This document shows positions 11,567-22,996 of a stretch of DNA of 64,000 nt, piece by piece; position 1 is the stretch's first letter; every line of letters begins with the position of its first letter. The notes under the pieces are model-generated. The model did no database searches. It had not been told where the DNA came from and was given only the letters and a program-made list of their open reading frames with translations. The stretch comes from Beverwykella pulmonaria (Eukaryota; Ascomycota; Dothideomycetes; Pleosporales; Melanommataceae). Location: positions 354,543 to 418,542 of the forward strand of contig BCHH01000013.1 of NCBI GenBank assembly GCA_001599595.1, read 5' to 3'. The position numbers and the translations under genes were made by a program.

Positions 11567-13198
11567 TCAAGCCTTATACACGCTCCTCCCCGCAAACCAC
11601 GTCTCCTTCACCATCGCACCCAACAGCCCCTGCTCCTCACCTGCCCACTTCACAACACAAAAGTCTGCCTCCATCCCCACCTCCAGGCTTCCAAACCTGT
11701 TCTCCGCGAAGCATGAGTATGCTGCTCCTCTTGTTGCTGCCGTCACCGCCTGCACGACCCCGAGCTTGAACTGCTCATTCACAGCCACATCCCTAGCGTC
11801 TGGCTGCCTTGCTGATTTCCTAGTTGTAGCTATATACAAATTCTGCAGCGGTGCATGTGGGGCGGTGGGCGAGTCAGAACCTATAGCCAGCACAGCGCCA
11901 TGGTCGGAGAACTCTTTGTATGCAAACGCACGCTTTAGACGCTCTGGGCCAAGTAACTTCGGCCACGCGCGCAGAATCGCCGGATCCGCATGCACAGGTT
12001 GAATGGAAGCCGTAATCCCCAGTTTGCCCAAACGTTTGGCGTCCTCCGGGGCCGTGAGCTCAAGATGCTCGATCCTATGGCGTTGTCCAGGGGTCCCGTG
12101 TCTTTCGAGAGCGTTAATAGCGTTATGCACCGCTTTATCGCCGATGGCATGCAACGCGCACTGAAGGCCCGCTTCACACGCCTTCTTCACCACCGGGTCC
12201 AGCATTTCTGGCGTCCATATTGGATCTGTAGACGCTGAAGGGTCCGACGTATACGGTTCCGTGAGAGCAGCGGTGCAGGCGTCTATCACGCCATCGCAGA
12301 TTATTTTGATGCCTAGAATGCGCAAGTCAGGGGAGGTAAAACTATTGTATTGGCGCTGGAGTTCGATGGCGCGTTCGACTTGCGCCAGTCTTGAAGCTCC
12401 ACCTGACCCGGGGAGAATGCACCAGTGTGCTGCTATTCTCATGGGCAGCGCGCCACCTTCAGCCTCTCGCAAGGCAAGAATAGCTTCCCAGGCGTTTTCG
12501 TCCATGGCCATGTCGATGCAGCCGGTACAGGCTACAGCATGGTAGGCTTTGATCGCAGCCCTTAACGCAGCCATTTTCTCCTCCATGGGTAGGACCTTTG
12601 CCAGGTACGGCCATACGATAAGCAGCACGCATGCCTCACTCAGCAATCCCGACGCTTTTCCGTCCGCGTCTCTTGAGATTGTGCCTCCAGCGGGGTCCGG
12701 CATGTCTTGCACGCCCATCTCTTCCAGCGCCGCGCTGTTGCACCAGACGGAATGCAGGTCTTTCGAGTCGATGTATATCGGCCGTGGACCCAAGTCATCT
12801 AACATACTCGCCTTCGCCTTTCCATCGGTCATGGAGTGCATCCATCCCATACACAACACTCTATCTTTCCCTGGATTTTCGGCCGCGTATTTAGATATCC
12901 GGCTTCTAATTTCGTCGAGGTTCTTGCAGCCATTGAGGTCTACTTTATGAAGAGACTGGCCGAGCATGAGGAAGTGCATGTGTCCGTCGACGAAGCCGGG
13001 GAGTACTTGGTGGCCGTTCAGATCTTGTGTTTTGGTGTCGGAGGAGATGTAGGCTTTTATGTCAGGAGAAGACGACGGTCCGATGTATATGATTTTGCCG
13101 TCTTTGACGACCATAGCCGTGTCGATGTTGGATGGGGAGGTGGAGCCATTGAAGAAGCGGCCGTTGGTGAAAAGAATGCAATTGTCTCGGTCTGTCAT
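11567..13198 (-). CDS. Amidohydrolase family 3 (YtcJ-like) protein
   Basis: Intronless metal-dependent hydrolase, 543 aa from the chosen ATG. N-terminal beta-sandwich residues (ILFTNGRFF, MVVKDGKIIYIG) lead to the first metal motif LPGFVDGHMHF. Later metal or catalytic motifs are CALHAIGDKAV, HRIEHLEL and AIGSDSPTAP, in family order. The C-terminus ends with VGMEADFCVV, the returning sandwich. Substrates of fungal YtcJ-like enzymes are mostly unknown (amides or cyclic ureides). The frame is open upstream to an ATG at 13366, but the extra 56 residues look like translated 5' leader, so I prefer MTDRDNCILF. No export signal. Confidence 0.88.
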   Translation of the reverse strand: MTDRDNCILFTNGRFFNGSTSPSNIDTAMVVKDGKIIYIGPSSSPDIKAYISSDTKTQDLNGHQVLPGFVDGHMHFLMLGQSLHKVDLNGCKNLDEIRSRISKYAAENPGKDRVLCMGWMHSMTDGKAKASMLDDLGPRPIYIDSKDLHSVWCNSAALEEMGVQDMPDPAGGTISRDADGKASGLLSEACVLLIVWPYLAKVLPMEEKMAALRAAIKAYHAVACTGCIDMAMDENAWEAILALREAEGGALPMRIAAHWCILPGSGGASRLAQVERAIELQRQYNSFTSPDLRILGIKIICDGVIDACTAALTEPYTSDPSASTDPIWTPEMLDPVVKKACEAGLQCALHAIGDKAVHNAINALERHGTPGQRHRIEHLELTAPEDAKRLGKLGITASIQPVHADPAILRAWPKLLGPERLKRAFAYKEFSDHGAVLAIGSDSPTAPHAPLQNLYIATTRKSARQPDARDVAVNEQFKLGVVQAVTAATRGAAYSCFAENRFGSLEVGMEADFCVVKWAGEEQGLLGAMVKETWFAGRSVYKA

Positions 13199-13588
13199 GG
13201 TGCTGGTTGCTGGGAGTGTGATCTGAAAATGTGGATGAAGTTGAGCGATAATCAGATCAGCGAAGCCGGCATCGGAGATCCGAGATAGAGCCGAATGGCG
13301 ATGTACCGTAAACAACACCCAGTCGTGTGATGCGATGCGAGTGCAAGGAGTGAATGTGGAGCTCATGTTTTCTGAGTGATGAGTTTATATAATATAGAGG
13401 AGTGCAAGTCGTATAACTGAGCGGAGTGTCCACTTTGCCCAAGAACATATCAAATGAGCGAGGGATACCCAGAACTCCGAACCTTCCCTGAACGAATGCT
13501 GTTCCCGATACCAACGCATAACCGATCCGCGCCGAACCACTAATAAATTCTTAGGCACGATACATTACCTTACCCCCACAGTCTTGGC
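13199..13588. other. Leader or intergenic
   Basis: The frame of the amidohydrolase stays open to 13366, probably as 5' leader. The rest shows no gene and adjoins the 3' end of the next minus-strand gene. Confidence 0.35.
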
Positions 13589-15193
13589 TTAGCTGGACCA
13601 GAACCATCCCCTTTTTTTGTCGGTGTCCTTCTTGGCCAGCTCCTGCGAAGTGGTAGACTTTGTAGAAGGGGAAGAGGAATGCACTTCCTGCATTGTCTTC
13701 CAGGAGTCCTTTAGAGGCTCAACCTCCTGGCCGCGTTGGGTGTGTACAGTCTCTGAGCTCTCCTCACGGCCATCGGCAAATCGCTTCTTCAGCACAACCT
13801 TTGTCATCGTCGTTCCATCAGGTGCTACTGTCCGCTCGGTGGTTGTCAGAGTAGATAGTACCGACGTACTAGTTGCGTTTGTGGGCTCCGGTGTGACAGC
13901 GGCTGGTCTTAGGAGCCGCTCGTAGGCTTCCAACTCTGTAGCCGGTGCTTCCGTAGTAAATTTCTCTTGGCCCATCTTAGGTGTGGGAGGGTCGTCGTGT
14001 TGATCCTCGTGATCGTGCGCATACTCATAGCTAGGTTCTTCGCTTGTCTCCTCGCCCTCCCATGGCACTGGCTTTGGATACTGACTAGAATTTCTTGGCT
14101 GACGGGATTCTTGTGCCTTCGCTGATGGTCCGAACGGACAGGGGGATTCAGGTGTTGCATAGTCGGGGTCCCAGAAGCGACGTGTCCATCGATTGTGCGC
14201 CATGCCTTCAGACTGTCCAAGCTTATCGGATGGGATCAGAGGGGCTCCGCGTTCGGCTCGTATTAGATCTTCGTATGCGTCTCGCCATGGAATGCCGGCC
14301 TTTCTGAGTTCCTCGTTGTTTTCCAACGCACGCAGCGAGTATGCCTCGCTATGGTGTGAAAAGGAACGCGGGAGCATCAACTTGGTGACCTCGTCCATGA
14401 TCATGTTGCCAAGCTCATCAAAGATGGTGGGTGATTGCTCGTTTGTGGGGTTGCCGGCTCTCGAGGCGTCGGCGGGAGGTGGAGGCCATGCGAAGGACCA
14501 CGTCCATTCTCTAGGCTCACGTTCCTCAACACGGGGGGCCTCTTGGTTCATCTTTTTCTTGATACACTCCCATCTCTGCTTAGGACGCTGCCACTGGTCT
14601 TCCGCCTGCTCCCGGGGGTCCTCCTCAAACCTTCGCCGAAGCCGGTGCCGGAATTCCCTATGTATTTGTCGATCTTCGCTGGACCTTGCGCGTTCCTCCT
14701 CATCGAAAGATGCTGGGAACCCCCAGCTCCATGACCAACCCCAGTGCTGGCCCTTCTCCTTGGCTACCCTCTCTACCAGCTCCACTTGTCCCTTTTTGTC
14801 AGGACCCTCCACCTCCCTTTGTCTCGCATCCTCAACTATCCTCTTACGAAGCTCATCGGCTTGACGGTCGAGCTTCATGAGCTCCTCGCCCTTCTTCAAC
14901 ACCGTCTGCAGGTCGCCCGCTTTGTACAGCTCCCGACCCTCAGACCGGATCTCTGCGACCTCGTCTTCCAGCTGCCGCAGCTTCTCACATTGTGACGGAT
15001 CCGCCTGGCCAAACAGGCACTGTTCGCGTGCGCTATGGGCGTTGTTGAGGGTCGCGAGAGTTACCGGCAGCGTGAAGACAGTGTTGAGAAGGGAGGAGAC
15101 CTGCGAGTCGGCGAAGCGGCGGAAAGCGATGAAGGGGTTATCTTCTGGGCCGTCTCTATTGCGGTGAGTGTCGTTGGTATCGTTGGGCGCCAT
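13589..15193 (-). CDS. Conserved hypothetical charged protein with coiled coil
   Basis: Intronless, 534 aa. No catalytic domain recognised. After a hydrophobic patch at residues about 35-50, residues 68-150 are heptad-like and very charged (KLRQLEDEVAEIRSEGRELY), suggesting a coiled coil. Tryptophan-rich blocks recur (HWGWSWSWGFP, EWTWSFAWPPPP, the C-terminal RGWFWSS). The last 150 residues are acidic, serine/threonine-rich and probably disordered, with a recognisable repeat-like segment TERTVAPDGTTMTKVVLKKR. The order of charged, coiled and disordered regions suggests a scaffold or organelle-associated protein, but that is a guess. No signal peptide. The start is the first ATG. Confidence 0.75.
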   Translation of the reverse strand: MAPNDTNDTHRNRDGPEDNPFIAFRRFADSQVSSLLNTVFTLPVTLATLNNAHSAREQCLFGQADPSQCEKLRQLEDEVAEIRSEGRELYKAGDLQTVLKKGEELMKLDRQADELRKRIVEDARQREVEGPDKKGQVELVERVAKEKGQHWGWSWSWGFPASFDEEERARSSEDRQIHREFRHRLRRRFEEDPREQAEDQWQRPKQRWECIKKKMNQEAPRVEEREPREWTWSFAWPPPPADASRAGNPTNEQSPTIFDELGNMIMDEVTKLMLPRSFSHHSEAYSLRALENNEELRKAGIPWRDAYEDLIRAERGAPLIPSDKLGQSEGMAHNRWTRRFWDPDYATPESPCPFGPSAKAQESRQPRNSSQYPKPVPWEGEETSEEPSYEYAHDHEDQHDDPPTPKMGQEKFTTEAPATELEAYERLLRPAAVTPEPTNATSTSVLSTLTTTERTVAPDGTTMTKVVLKKRFADGREESSETVHTQRGQEVEPLKDSWKTMQEVHSSSPSTKSTTSQELAKKDTDKKRGWFWSS

Positions 15194-15836
15194 TGTCGTG
15201 ATGATTGATCTGATGAGAGTAGAAATGATCGAGCGCTGAGGGAGGCAGTGGGGTGAATGTTGCTTGCGCGTGCATGTTTAGCGCCGGCGTTAGTTTGAGC
15301 ACGGCCAAACGCCGATGCTTTTCAATTCTTCAAACAATGGTCTTTAGCCAATCATCTATCATCTACCATCTTATCAAGAAACTCATCCAATCCAACTTCC
15401 GACCAAACTGACGAGTTGCTCGATCCGTTTGCGATGCATCTCGACGTTCAAGAGAAAGAAAAAGGTATTGGCAAACGATCCAGTAATGCGTCGATCAATG
15501 CACCCATAGCGTTCGTCAACTTTGAACACGAGGGTGAGCCCGAGATCGTGGATCGTACTCTTTTCCGCCTGAACGGACATATAAGCGTATCAACATTAGC
15601 ACTACATAAGTACACAGTGGAACTCGCAGATGGCCCTTTCGATTAACTTATTGAGACCGAAGAGGCGACTTCATTCACCGTAGAGGCGAAGACAATACCG
15701 TACTAAGCCTAAAGTTTGGTTTGCTTAGAAGCGAATACGAGTTTCCCGCATCAATGCCCCACACTTCAATTGTCTATAGCTTAATCAATTGGAGTCGTAA
15801 ATAATTAACAAAGGCCTCATTGCAATCGCAATTAAC
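15194..15836. other. Intergenic
   Basis: No supported gene. The frame at 15416-15646 has no recognisable feature. The right end abuts the Tc1/mariner relict. Confidence 0.4.
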
Positions 15837-16943
15837 TTAGTATTTAGTTTGATAACCTCTAGCGCGTCGCACTGCGAGCATGCGTTGAGGCATGCTAAGG
15901 ATGAGCTTCTTAATGTATGAATTGGGTATCTGACGCCAGGCCTCCTTCAGAGCATTGCAAAACTTCTCCTAGTCCTTATTAGAGGTGCCAATAGTGTCAA
16001 ACTTAGGGTAGAGCTTGTGCAGAGTCCTCTTAAGCATCCACCACATGTGTTCAAATGGGTTAAGGTCTAGTGAATAGGGCGGAAAATCAACAACCCTAAT
16101 GCCGTGCTCTCGCATAAAATCCATTGTTGCACGCGCAGTGTGTATGGGTGCGTTATCTTGTTGATATTAATCACCTGCTTGGTAATTGCGCAGGAGGCCT
16201 TTCTCAAGGGCTCTACAATAGCTCTATGAAGAGTATCCATGACGGGGTGCGTTAGGGTCCCTTTCTATAATAACAAGTGGGCTCCTGCGCACACGCCCCC
16301 TTCCATCAATCTATATAGATCCCCACACCATCTGCGCAGCTAGCTGGCCTGTATCTTCCTCCTCCACTATCTTGTGTCTCCATTTCTCCTTAGGTAGTTA
16401 AAAACACCACTGTTAATCAGCGCTAGAGCCCACCTGAACTAAGCACTCATTAGAGAAGCGCATCGTCCTCCTACTAAAATCAAATCTCCTCTATCTCCTA
16501 TCCTACAGCAGCCGCTTCTGTGCAGTTATTTGGGTTATCTTAGGCTTCCTCTTGCATCTAAAATTCTTTAAGCTTTTATCCTTTAGCTGCCTGTACGCAG
16601 TAGTCTTAGAGATGCGTGGGGAAAGACCCACCTCACGCAGGAGGGTCTTATAATTGATTTTTGGTGTTTTTTGCGCCTGGCAAAACAGCGCACGCACATC
16701 GCAAGGTGTAGTTTTACAAGGACGGCCAGAGCGAGGGAGATTATGGGTTGTGTGGTGGAGGCGCCAGCGTTGGAGGGTGTCGCGTATGCATTTAGGTGTG
16801 ACGCGAAACTCATCTGCCAGCTCCTTGGTTGTACAACCAGCCTCAGACTTCGCGATAATTCGCAAGCGCTGATCTGGAGCTAAATTGGATCGTAATATCG
16901 CGTTTCCGCTGATTTCTTGAAGCGCGCGACGTTGTGTGGGCAT
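15837..16943 (-). pseudogene. Tc1/mariner transposase, inactivated by nonsense mutations
   Basis: Reads as one frame from ATG 16943 to TAA 15837-15839, interrupted by many stops. TAG is frequent, as expected where CAG or TGG has become TAG. The first 146 codons are open: an HTH region with CTTKELADEFRV and a GRP-type linker (NLPRSGRPCKTTP). After the first stop at 16503-16505 the catalytic core is readable: QDNAPIHTARATMDFM, then VVDFPPYSLDLNPFEHMWW, the second and third acidic positions of a Tc1-type DDE/D enzyme. Its ends could not be set because I found no convincing terminal inverted repeats. The right side runs to within 75 bp of the pogo element. Non-functional. Confidence 0.85.
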
Positions 16944-17014
16944 TCTGTAGGTGGGTTGAAAAAATTGGTGTTGTGGTGTTGGCGCATTGACGCGTCTTCG
17001 CGAACCGAACTATA

Positions 17015-17056
17015 CCGTGTTGGCGCACGTGCCGACCGGAACGCGTGACGATCGCC
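17015..17056 (+). repeat. Left terminal inverted repeat of pogo element
   Basis: Begins CCGTGTTGGCGCACGTGCCG and ends GACGATCGCC. Exact inverse complement of 19077-19118. Preceded by TA. Confidence 0.95.
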
Positions 17057-17112
17057 GAACTTCAATTGACGCAACTGACACCCCAACTTCAACACGCGAC
17101 AACTCCACCACC

Positions 17113-18966
17113 ATGACCCCGATTGAAGAAGCGCTTGCAGCGATTGAATCGCGCGAGCCAGGAGATGATCTTGTATACCAGGAATATGCTGACTGGTTTG
17201 GTGTAGATAGAGTTACGTTGGCTCGAAGACACCAAGGCCGTCAGGGCTCGCGAACAGCCAAAAACTTCNATCAGAAGAAACTTACGCCACAACAAGAGGA
17301 GGAGCTTGTACTCTATATTAGAGACTTGACTATCCGTGGCCTACCACCTACTCAAGCCATNATACAGAATTTTGCCTCTACAATAGCCCACNAACGTGTT
17401 TCTTTGGCATGGGTGACGCGCTTNAAGGCCCGCCACCANNATGCGCTCATCTCAAAATACACCTCCGCTATGGACGCTACGCGCCACGCAGCTGACTCAT
17501 ATATCAAGTACAAGTTGTACTTTGATCTCCTGCACNGAAAGATGGAGGAGCATNAGATAGAGCCNAAGAANAGCTACAATATGGACGAAAAGGGCTTCAT
17601 AATTAGTGTGATTGGACGCTTAAAAAGAACCTTCACACGCGCCNAATGGGAGNGTAAAGAGGTTACTGCTGCCCTCCAGGACNGCTCTTNAAAATNGATA
17701 ACAACTATTGCTGCNGTCTGCGCTNATGGGACTGCGCTGCCGCCTGGCCTAATCTATNAGTCTAAAAACAGCACGCTACAGTCGTCATGGGTGGTCNATA
17801 TTAAGGCTNGAGTACANNACGTATTTGTGGCTTCAAGCCCATCAGGATNGACAAATAATNACGTGGGATTGGCCTNGTTNGAGCAGGTCTTCNACCGCTG
17901 CACGAAGAAGAAAGCCCGCAATNGGAGAGACTGGCGCTTACTTATCCTTNACAGCCACNGCAGCCACCTTACAAAGGGGTTTTTGAACTACTGCCTTTGG
18001 CGTAAGATCTATGTTGCAGTATTTCCACCTTACAGTACCTATACACTGCAACTGCTTGACGTTGTTTGCTTTAAGCCACTAAGTAGCGCGTACTCAAAAA
18101 AGCTTGCAGAACACACCTAGAAGAGCCAAGGGCTAGTTCNAATTAAGAAGGACNACTTCTTCCTGTTGTTCTNGGACTCCTNGCATGAGAGCCTTAAGAA
18201 GCAGACAATTCTGCGCTCTTGGGCTGCTACTNGTATATNGCCTATNGACNNAGAGAGAGTTATNAAACGCTTCCCACCTAGGCCCTAAAACAAGCCAAAC
18301 AACAAGCNAGAGCNAGCGTGGCGTNAGGCGGATNGTCTCCTACACTNAGCAATTGATAAGCNGTNGTCTNAAGCNAAAGAGGTGTCTACTCTGCTTNACC
18401 ACCTCACNAACNAGAACNAGCTTCTTATAGATNAAAACAAGGGCCTTCGCAAGGCTCTCACTACCAAAAAGAAGCACAATAAGAAGGGCAAGGTGCTTGA
18501 TCTGCAGNAGCGCAAGGAGTACNATGGTGGGGCAGTGTTCTNGTCACCTAGAAAGATNAGGGAAGCTNNGACACGTGACGCAACNAATAAGAGACTTGCT
18601 GAAGAGGAACAACTCCAAAAAGCTNAGATGAAGAAGCTTAAGGCTGCCAACGCCATATATAACAAGAAGCTTAAAGAACAGAGGCGTGTAGANGCTGCAG
18701 CAAAGCGTGAGGAGCGTGAAAAGGAGAAGGCCGAAAAGGACGCTAAGAAAGCAGCTAAAAAGGCAGCTCAAAACACCCAGAAACCTATCTCAACTTCCCA
18801 AAAGGGTAAGCGCAAAGCCTCAACTCCTGCCTNGTCAAAACCCAAGCGCTAGAAGCGTTCTGGTGGTGCTGCAGCACCTGTTGAAGCTACACCTGCTGTT
18901 TCACCTAAGGTGAGCCGCAAGGGCCGCGCTGTCAAGCTACCCACCCGATACACACAAAGTAATTAA
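17113..18966 (+). pseudogene. Fot1/pogo transposase with three in-frame stops
   Basis: Frame from ATG 17113 to TAA 18964-18966, broken by TAG 18118, TAA 18286 and TAG 18850. N-terminal HTH/CENP-B-like DNA-binding part (YQEYADWFGVDRVTLARRHQ), then the DDE core: SYNMDEKGF with the first Asp, TALPPGLIY, then LIL-x-SH-x-SHLTKGF around the second acidic position. The sequence after the first stop still matches the family (FF-LLF-x-DS-x-HESLKK). The C-terminal 150 codons are rich in Lys, Ala and Glu (EREKEKAEKDAKKAAKKAAQ) and basic to the end. The N bases mostly fall where a G would give a conserved residue. Probably inactive as read, though the assembled sequence may be a composite of copies. Confidence 0.88.
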
Positions 18967-19076
18967 TAGAAGTTGTTTGCAATAGTTAATATATTAATCC
19001 ACCAAGAAATCCCGCGATAATAGCTATTGCTGCTGTTGTTACAGCCTCATGTTTGTAGTGGTGATAATCTTGATGG

Positions 19077-19118
19077 GGCGATCGTCACGCGTTCCGGTCG
19101 GCACGTGCGCCAACACGG
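19077..19118 (-). repeat. Right terminal inverted repeat of pogo element
   Basis: Exact inverse complement of 17015-17056. Followed by TA. Confidence 0.95.
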
Positions 19119-19120
19119 TA

Positions 19121-20579
19121 GGCGCGTGGCTGTAGTCAAGCGTATCCGTCCCCCTCCTTCGCCACCTTTCCGGCGTGTCACTCGATCAAAAGGTGCCTTG
19201 TACCTAATATTCAAGCAGTTCACGAGTCAGCATAGAATACCTTACAGACAACAAGCCTACTAGCCTGTCCTCTCTCGCCCGGGATGTTATGTTGATGTTG
19301 ATGTGGATGATGGTGATGGTGATGATACATTCGTCGCCGTCGAACGCAAGAAGAAGGATACGAGGCGCCACAGGCAAAATTTCGAGGAATATTTATGGCA
19401 TATCTTGAGATGGTGGAGGCTCCTGAGTGCCAACTTTTACTGAACTGCGATTGTCTACGACGCCAAGCTATTGCCATGTAAACACCCACCCATTGACAAC
19501 GGCTGCTTTGACACCAATCCGAAAGGGCCTGATGGTATTCTGACGAGGTGTGTATTTTGTTACCACAACTCCAACTAACTCCAGGATGGGCGATGGATGG
19601 CGACGAAATCATATACCTGTCGGAACCCAGGCTGTCTATTTTCGGACATCAGCCGAGAGTGGATATACTCTTCACTCGGACTACCGCCTTCTCTTTAGGC
19701 ACGTCGACAAAAATGATTTTAACAGGCTCATTAGTCTTGCCATTGAGATCAGCCAACATGTTTACGGCGACAAAAAATGTCTCGAACTGTGACATGGAAT
19801 TGAACCTCGCAACACGGAAGGGGATCGCATCAGATGTCACCAGGTGGGTCGACGTTCCGGACACAACTCACCATGTCTAATCTGGCACTTTTCGCGAAGC
19901 ACTACTGGGTATCAGGATTGTGTCGGGGTCTCATGAAGGGAATTCTGTGGTTTTTATGACGGTGTATCTACTGGTATATTATGATGGAGTATCTCCTAGC
20001 GCGGTGATTACGTTGGGTCTTGGTAGGTAGACATACACGTCGGTGATGTTGAGCTCTGTAAGCTCAGGAGGCTACCAGCCATGTGGATACAACACTGGCT
20101 AATCAGTCCGCAGCACCACACACTCTCTCTATACCATCATCCAGATCTCTTTACAGCATCCAATAGTTAGAATGATTACGTCGGACGTTGGTGGTAGCTT
20201 GTATCTGAAGAACCATAGTTGAGCGACATGCGAAAATGCCTGGGCTCTTTTCACTTTGTGTTAAGTCTCATACACTCTCTCGAGGACACACAGTCTTAAG
20301 GGCGACTTGACAAAACTGTGGCAAAGTGAGAACTCTTTTGCACATAGGTAACTTGCAAGAAGCGTCGTGTTATCATCAAACATTGCTTTATTCCTAGATC
20401 GAGGGTATATATATTTAAAAATGTCCGGTGAACCTGCCGAACAGAAACCCCTTACTAGAATTGTTATAAACGAGTGGACGAGCAGGCATACAATTGGTAT
20501 GCAGCATCAATCTGATCAGCTCCCAGCTCCCCGTTCCTTTCCCAGACAGCATGAAGTAATTGCAATGTCCCGGCTTCCA
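19121..20579. other. Intergenic
   Basis: No supported gene. An open stretch around 19550-19792 (HSDYRLLFRHVDKNDFNRL) reads like protein but I cannot place it, and it ends in many stops. It may be a relic. Confidence 0.35.
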
Positions 20580-21858
20580 CTAAGCCCAAGCACGAACCTT
20601 CCTCAGCCTAGCTTTGGCGTTGATACCTCGGGCTTCAATCTCACGCGCAACCAAATCAGCTGGAGACGCGATCGGTGCGCTTGGAGCAGGTGGGGGAGGA
20701 GGAGCAGCAGCCTTCTTTCCTTTTCCGGCATCAGTCTTGGCGTCTTTTGCTTTCCCGGCTTTGGCTTTTGCGTCTGGGGCTCCAGATGGGACTGCGTTCG
20801 CAGGGGGGGCAATCCCAGCTTCAGCTGGAGGTGCTGGAGGGGTAGGGGGCATGACCGCACCGCTCGGAACTGCTGCTGCGGGTGGATCAATTCCCTTTCC
20901 TTTGGCGGCTTTTCCATCCATTTTCCCCTTTGCCGCGGGGGCACCGCTTTCAACGGCTCCCGGGGGTGGCTCAATGCCAGCAGCTTGGGGTGGTGGAGGA
21001 GTGGCTTGCCCTGCACTCTTCGCCTTTTTTCCCTTCCCGTCCATTTTCCCCTTTGCCGCAGGGGCGCCCGATGCAATGGCGCCCGGAGGTGGGGCAACAC
21101 CCGCGGCTTGAGGTGGAGGTGGAGGAGTTGCCGCGGCGTCGGCGAGGGTGCAGCCGGCTGGAGTCACTGTAACAGTCACAGTCTGTACGGCTGCGGCATC
21201 TTTTCTCATAGTCAGCACTTGATTATTGCAAACTGAGGAAAGCCTCTGCGAATAGTTTTTCACAAGAGACAAATTCTAAGTAGGCAGTGACTAAGAAATT
21301 TTGTTCTCAATAGGATATCCACTGTTTTTGGGACTTCAAATTTATGCTCTGGGGATTCTGCCCTCAACTTCGATTGCGGAGTTTGAAATAGACCAAAAAA
21401 ATTGCGGACAACATACCAGCTGTGCCCTTTGCCTTTGCCGCCTTTGCATCGGGGGCAGCAGTGCCCTTTGCCTTTGCCGCTTTTGCATCGGGGGCAGCAG
21501 TGCCCTTTGCCTTGGCTGCTTTGGCATCAGGAGCTCCGGTTGCCTTTGCCTTTCCCTTTGCCTTTGCATCAGGTGCTCCAGTGCCTTTTGCAACTTGCGC
21601 TGGAAGGCCCCCGGTTCCAACTGGAGGTGGCGGAGGGACGGCGGAGCCTTTTGCCTTTGCATCAGCAGCCTTGCCTTTAGCTTTCACCTCAGGAACTCCG
21701 CTGACGATAGATGGTGGCGGCGGAGGAGCACTTGGAACAGGAGGGGCTGGCTCTTGTCGCCTAGCAATACGGCCTTGGTGAGCCGGGAAGTCGACCGCGA
21801 CTCCAAGAGCGAACGACGACGCCACAAAGGCCGAGATAAGATAACTGAATTGAACCAT
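20580..21858 (-). CDS. Secreted Ala/Lys/Pro-rich repeat protein
   Basis: 353 aa in two exons: 21858-21417 and 21199-20580. The 217-nt intron starts GTATGT and ends with a CTGAC branch point before AAAAG, and it closes phase 1. Signal peptide MVQFSYLISAFVASSFALGV, then a possible dibasic processing site (IARRQ). Exon 1 ends in three identical 13-residue repeats APDAKAAKAKGTA (21534-21418), preceded by looser copies. Exon 2 opens with VQTVTVTVTPAG and has further low-complexity units (SGAPAAKGKMDGK twice) alternating with proline runs. It is strongly basic and probably disordered, perhaps cell-wall associated or an effector. An ATG 87 nt upstream is in frame but would bury the signal peptide. 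Confidence 0.75.
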
Positions 21859-22996
21859 GGTAAATACGTTCAATTTATGGATCCTAGAAGTTGAAAAGAT
21901 GTAAAAGAAGGTATTTGGTAAAGTCAAGAAGGAAAGACAAAACACAGAAACAACCAGCCGATCAACGGGATACGTACGAAACAGAACGAAGAATGAAAGG
22001 AATGATTGATGTGTGACTGAATATCGAACCTAAATCTATCTCTTTATGTGTACAGCTCCAAGGTCTGCCCAGGCGTGCATCCGGGCCTTTCGACGCTTCG
22101 TTTTCGCTCTTCATCAGGCCGCAACGCATATGGTTCCATCCAAGAATAACAGCATCACAAACCGATATTGAGAGCCGCGGTGGTGCTTCAGTCTTACGGC
22201 GGGGAAGTCCACTTCCGAAGCCACCCGCAATTTGAGAAGCATGAAAGCTGGTAGTAACCCGTTCTGTGGATCTGACGTTTTGCATCATTGCGGGAGAGGT
22301 GTGGAGTTGAGAGGACATGCTCAGATGTACGCCGTGGTGATGGAATCTTCGTGTTAACTAGCCCGAGCGTCATTATGCCGTGTGTATCGGATCAAGTTTC
22401 ACCATGTTTGCTTCATACCGCAAACGTCGATCGTCTAAAAATACCTCGAGATTGAGGTGCTAAGAATAGAATGTCAATCTATTGGCGATTCGTGCTGCTT
22501 CGATGCTGTTTGAAATGCATAACTGTCTGCCTGTGAAGAGCCCTTCGAATTTCATAACGTCATCAACATACACAAAACTGAAATCCAAAAGCAAAGGTTT
22601 CAAGAGGAAAAGGTTCATTCGTGCCACAAATCTATTTGTAGTTGTATATATGTACAAGAAGCGCTTCAGGGCAATGCAATATCCAACGCCGTGGTGGAAT
22701 CATATCCCATAAATGAGATTGGAAAAGGTCAAGCAAATGTAACGAGTGTAAAAGTTGGTATCCAAAACAAAATGAACATCAAGGACGGAGAAATGCGGGG
22801 GGAGATGTCAGACCATTCATCCCGCTCCCACCCCAGCCGCTCTGTCACTCCTGTAAACGCGGACATCTATTCGACGTAGCCAACTGAGTGAGCACTTCGA
22901 GAAATAGTGCGCTAAGTTTTGTGAATTTTGCCGAGGTCTGTTTTGTGGTGTTGCAAGATGCTTGCCAGGAGCGGATAGGCGAGGCTTTGAGATTCT
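21859..22996. other. Intergenic
   Basis: No supported gene. Contains the promoter of the repeat protein at its left and the 3' flank of the next secreted protein at its right. Confidence 0.4.

Larger units (their letters stand above)
17015..19118 (+). mobile_element. Fot1/pogo-type DNA transposon, 2.1 kb
   Basis: Bounded by perfect 42-bp terminal inverted repeats (17015-17056 and 19077-19118) and flanked on both sides by TA (17013-17014, 19119-19120), the target duplication of the Tc1/mariner/pogo superfamily. It contains one transposase frame on the plus strand. About 60 isolated N bases occur inside, unlike the flanking unique DNA, which suggests a multicopy repeat collapsed in assembly. 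Confidence 0.95.

Noticed and set aside
20614..21111. Pro/Ala/Gly-rich plus-strand frame
   Set aside because: Shadow of the repeat protein on the minus strand, produced by its low complexity.
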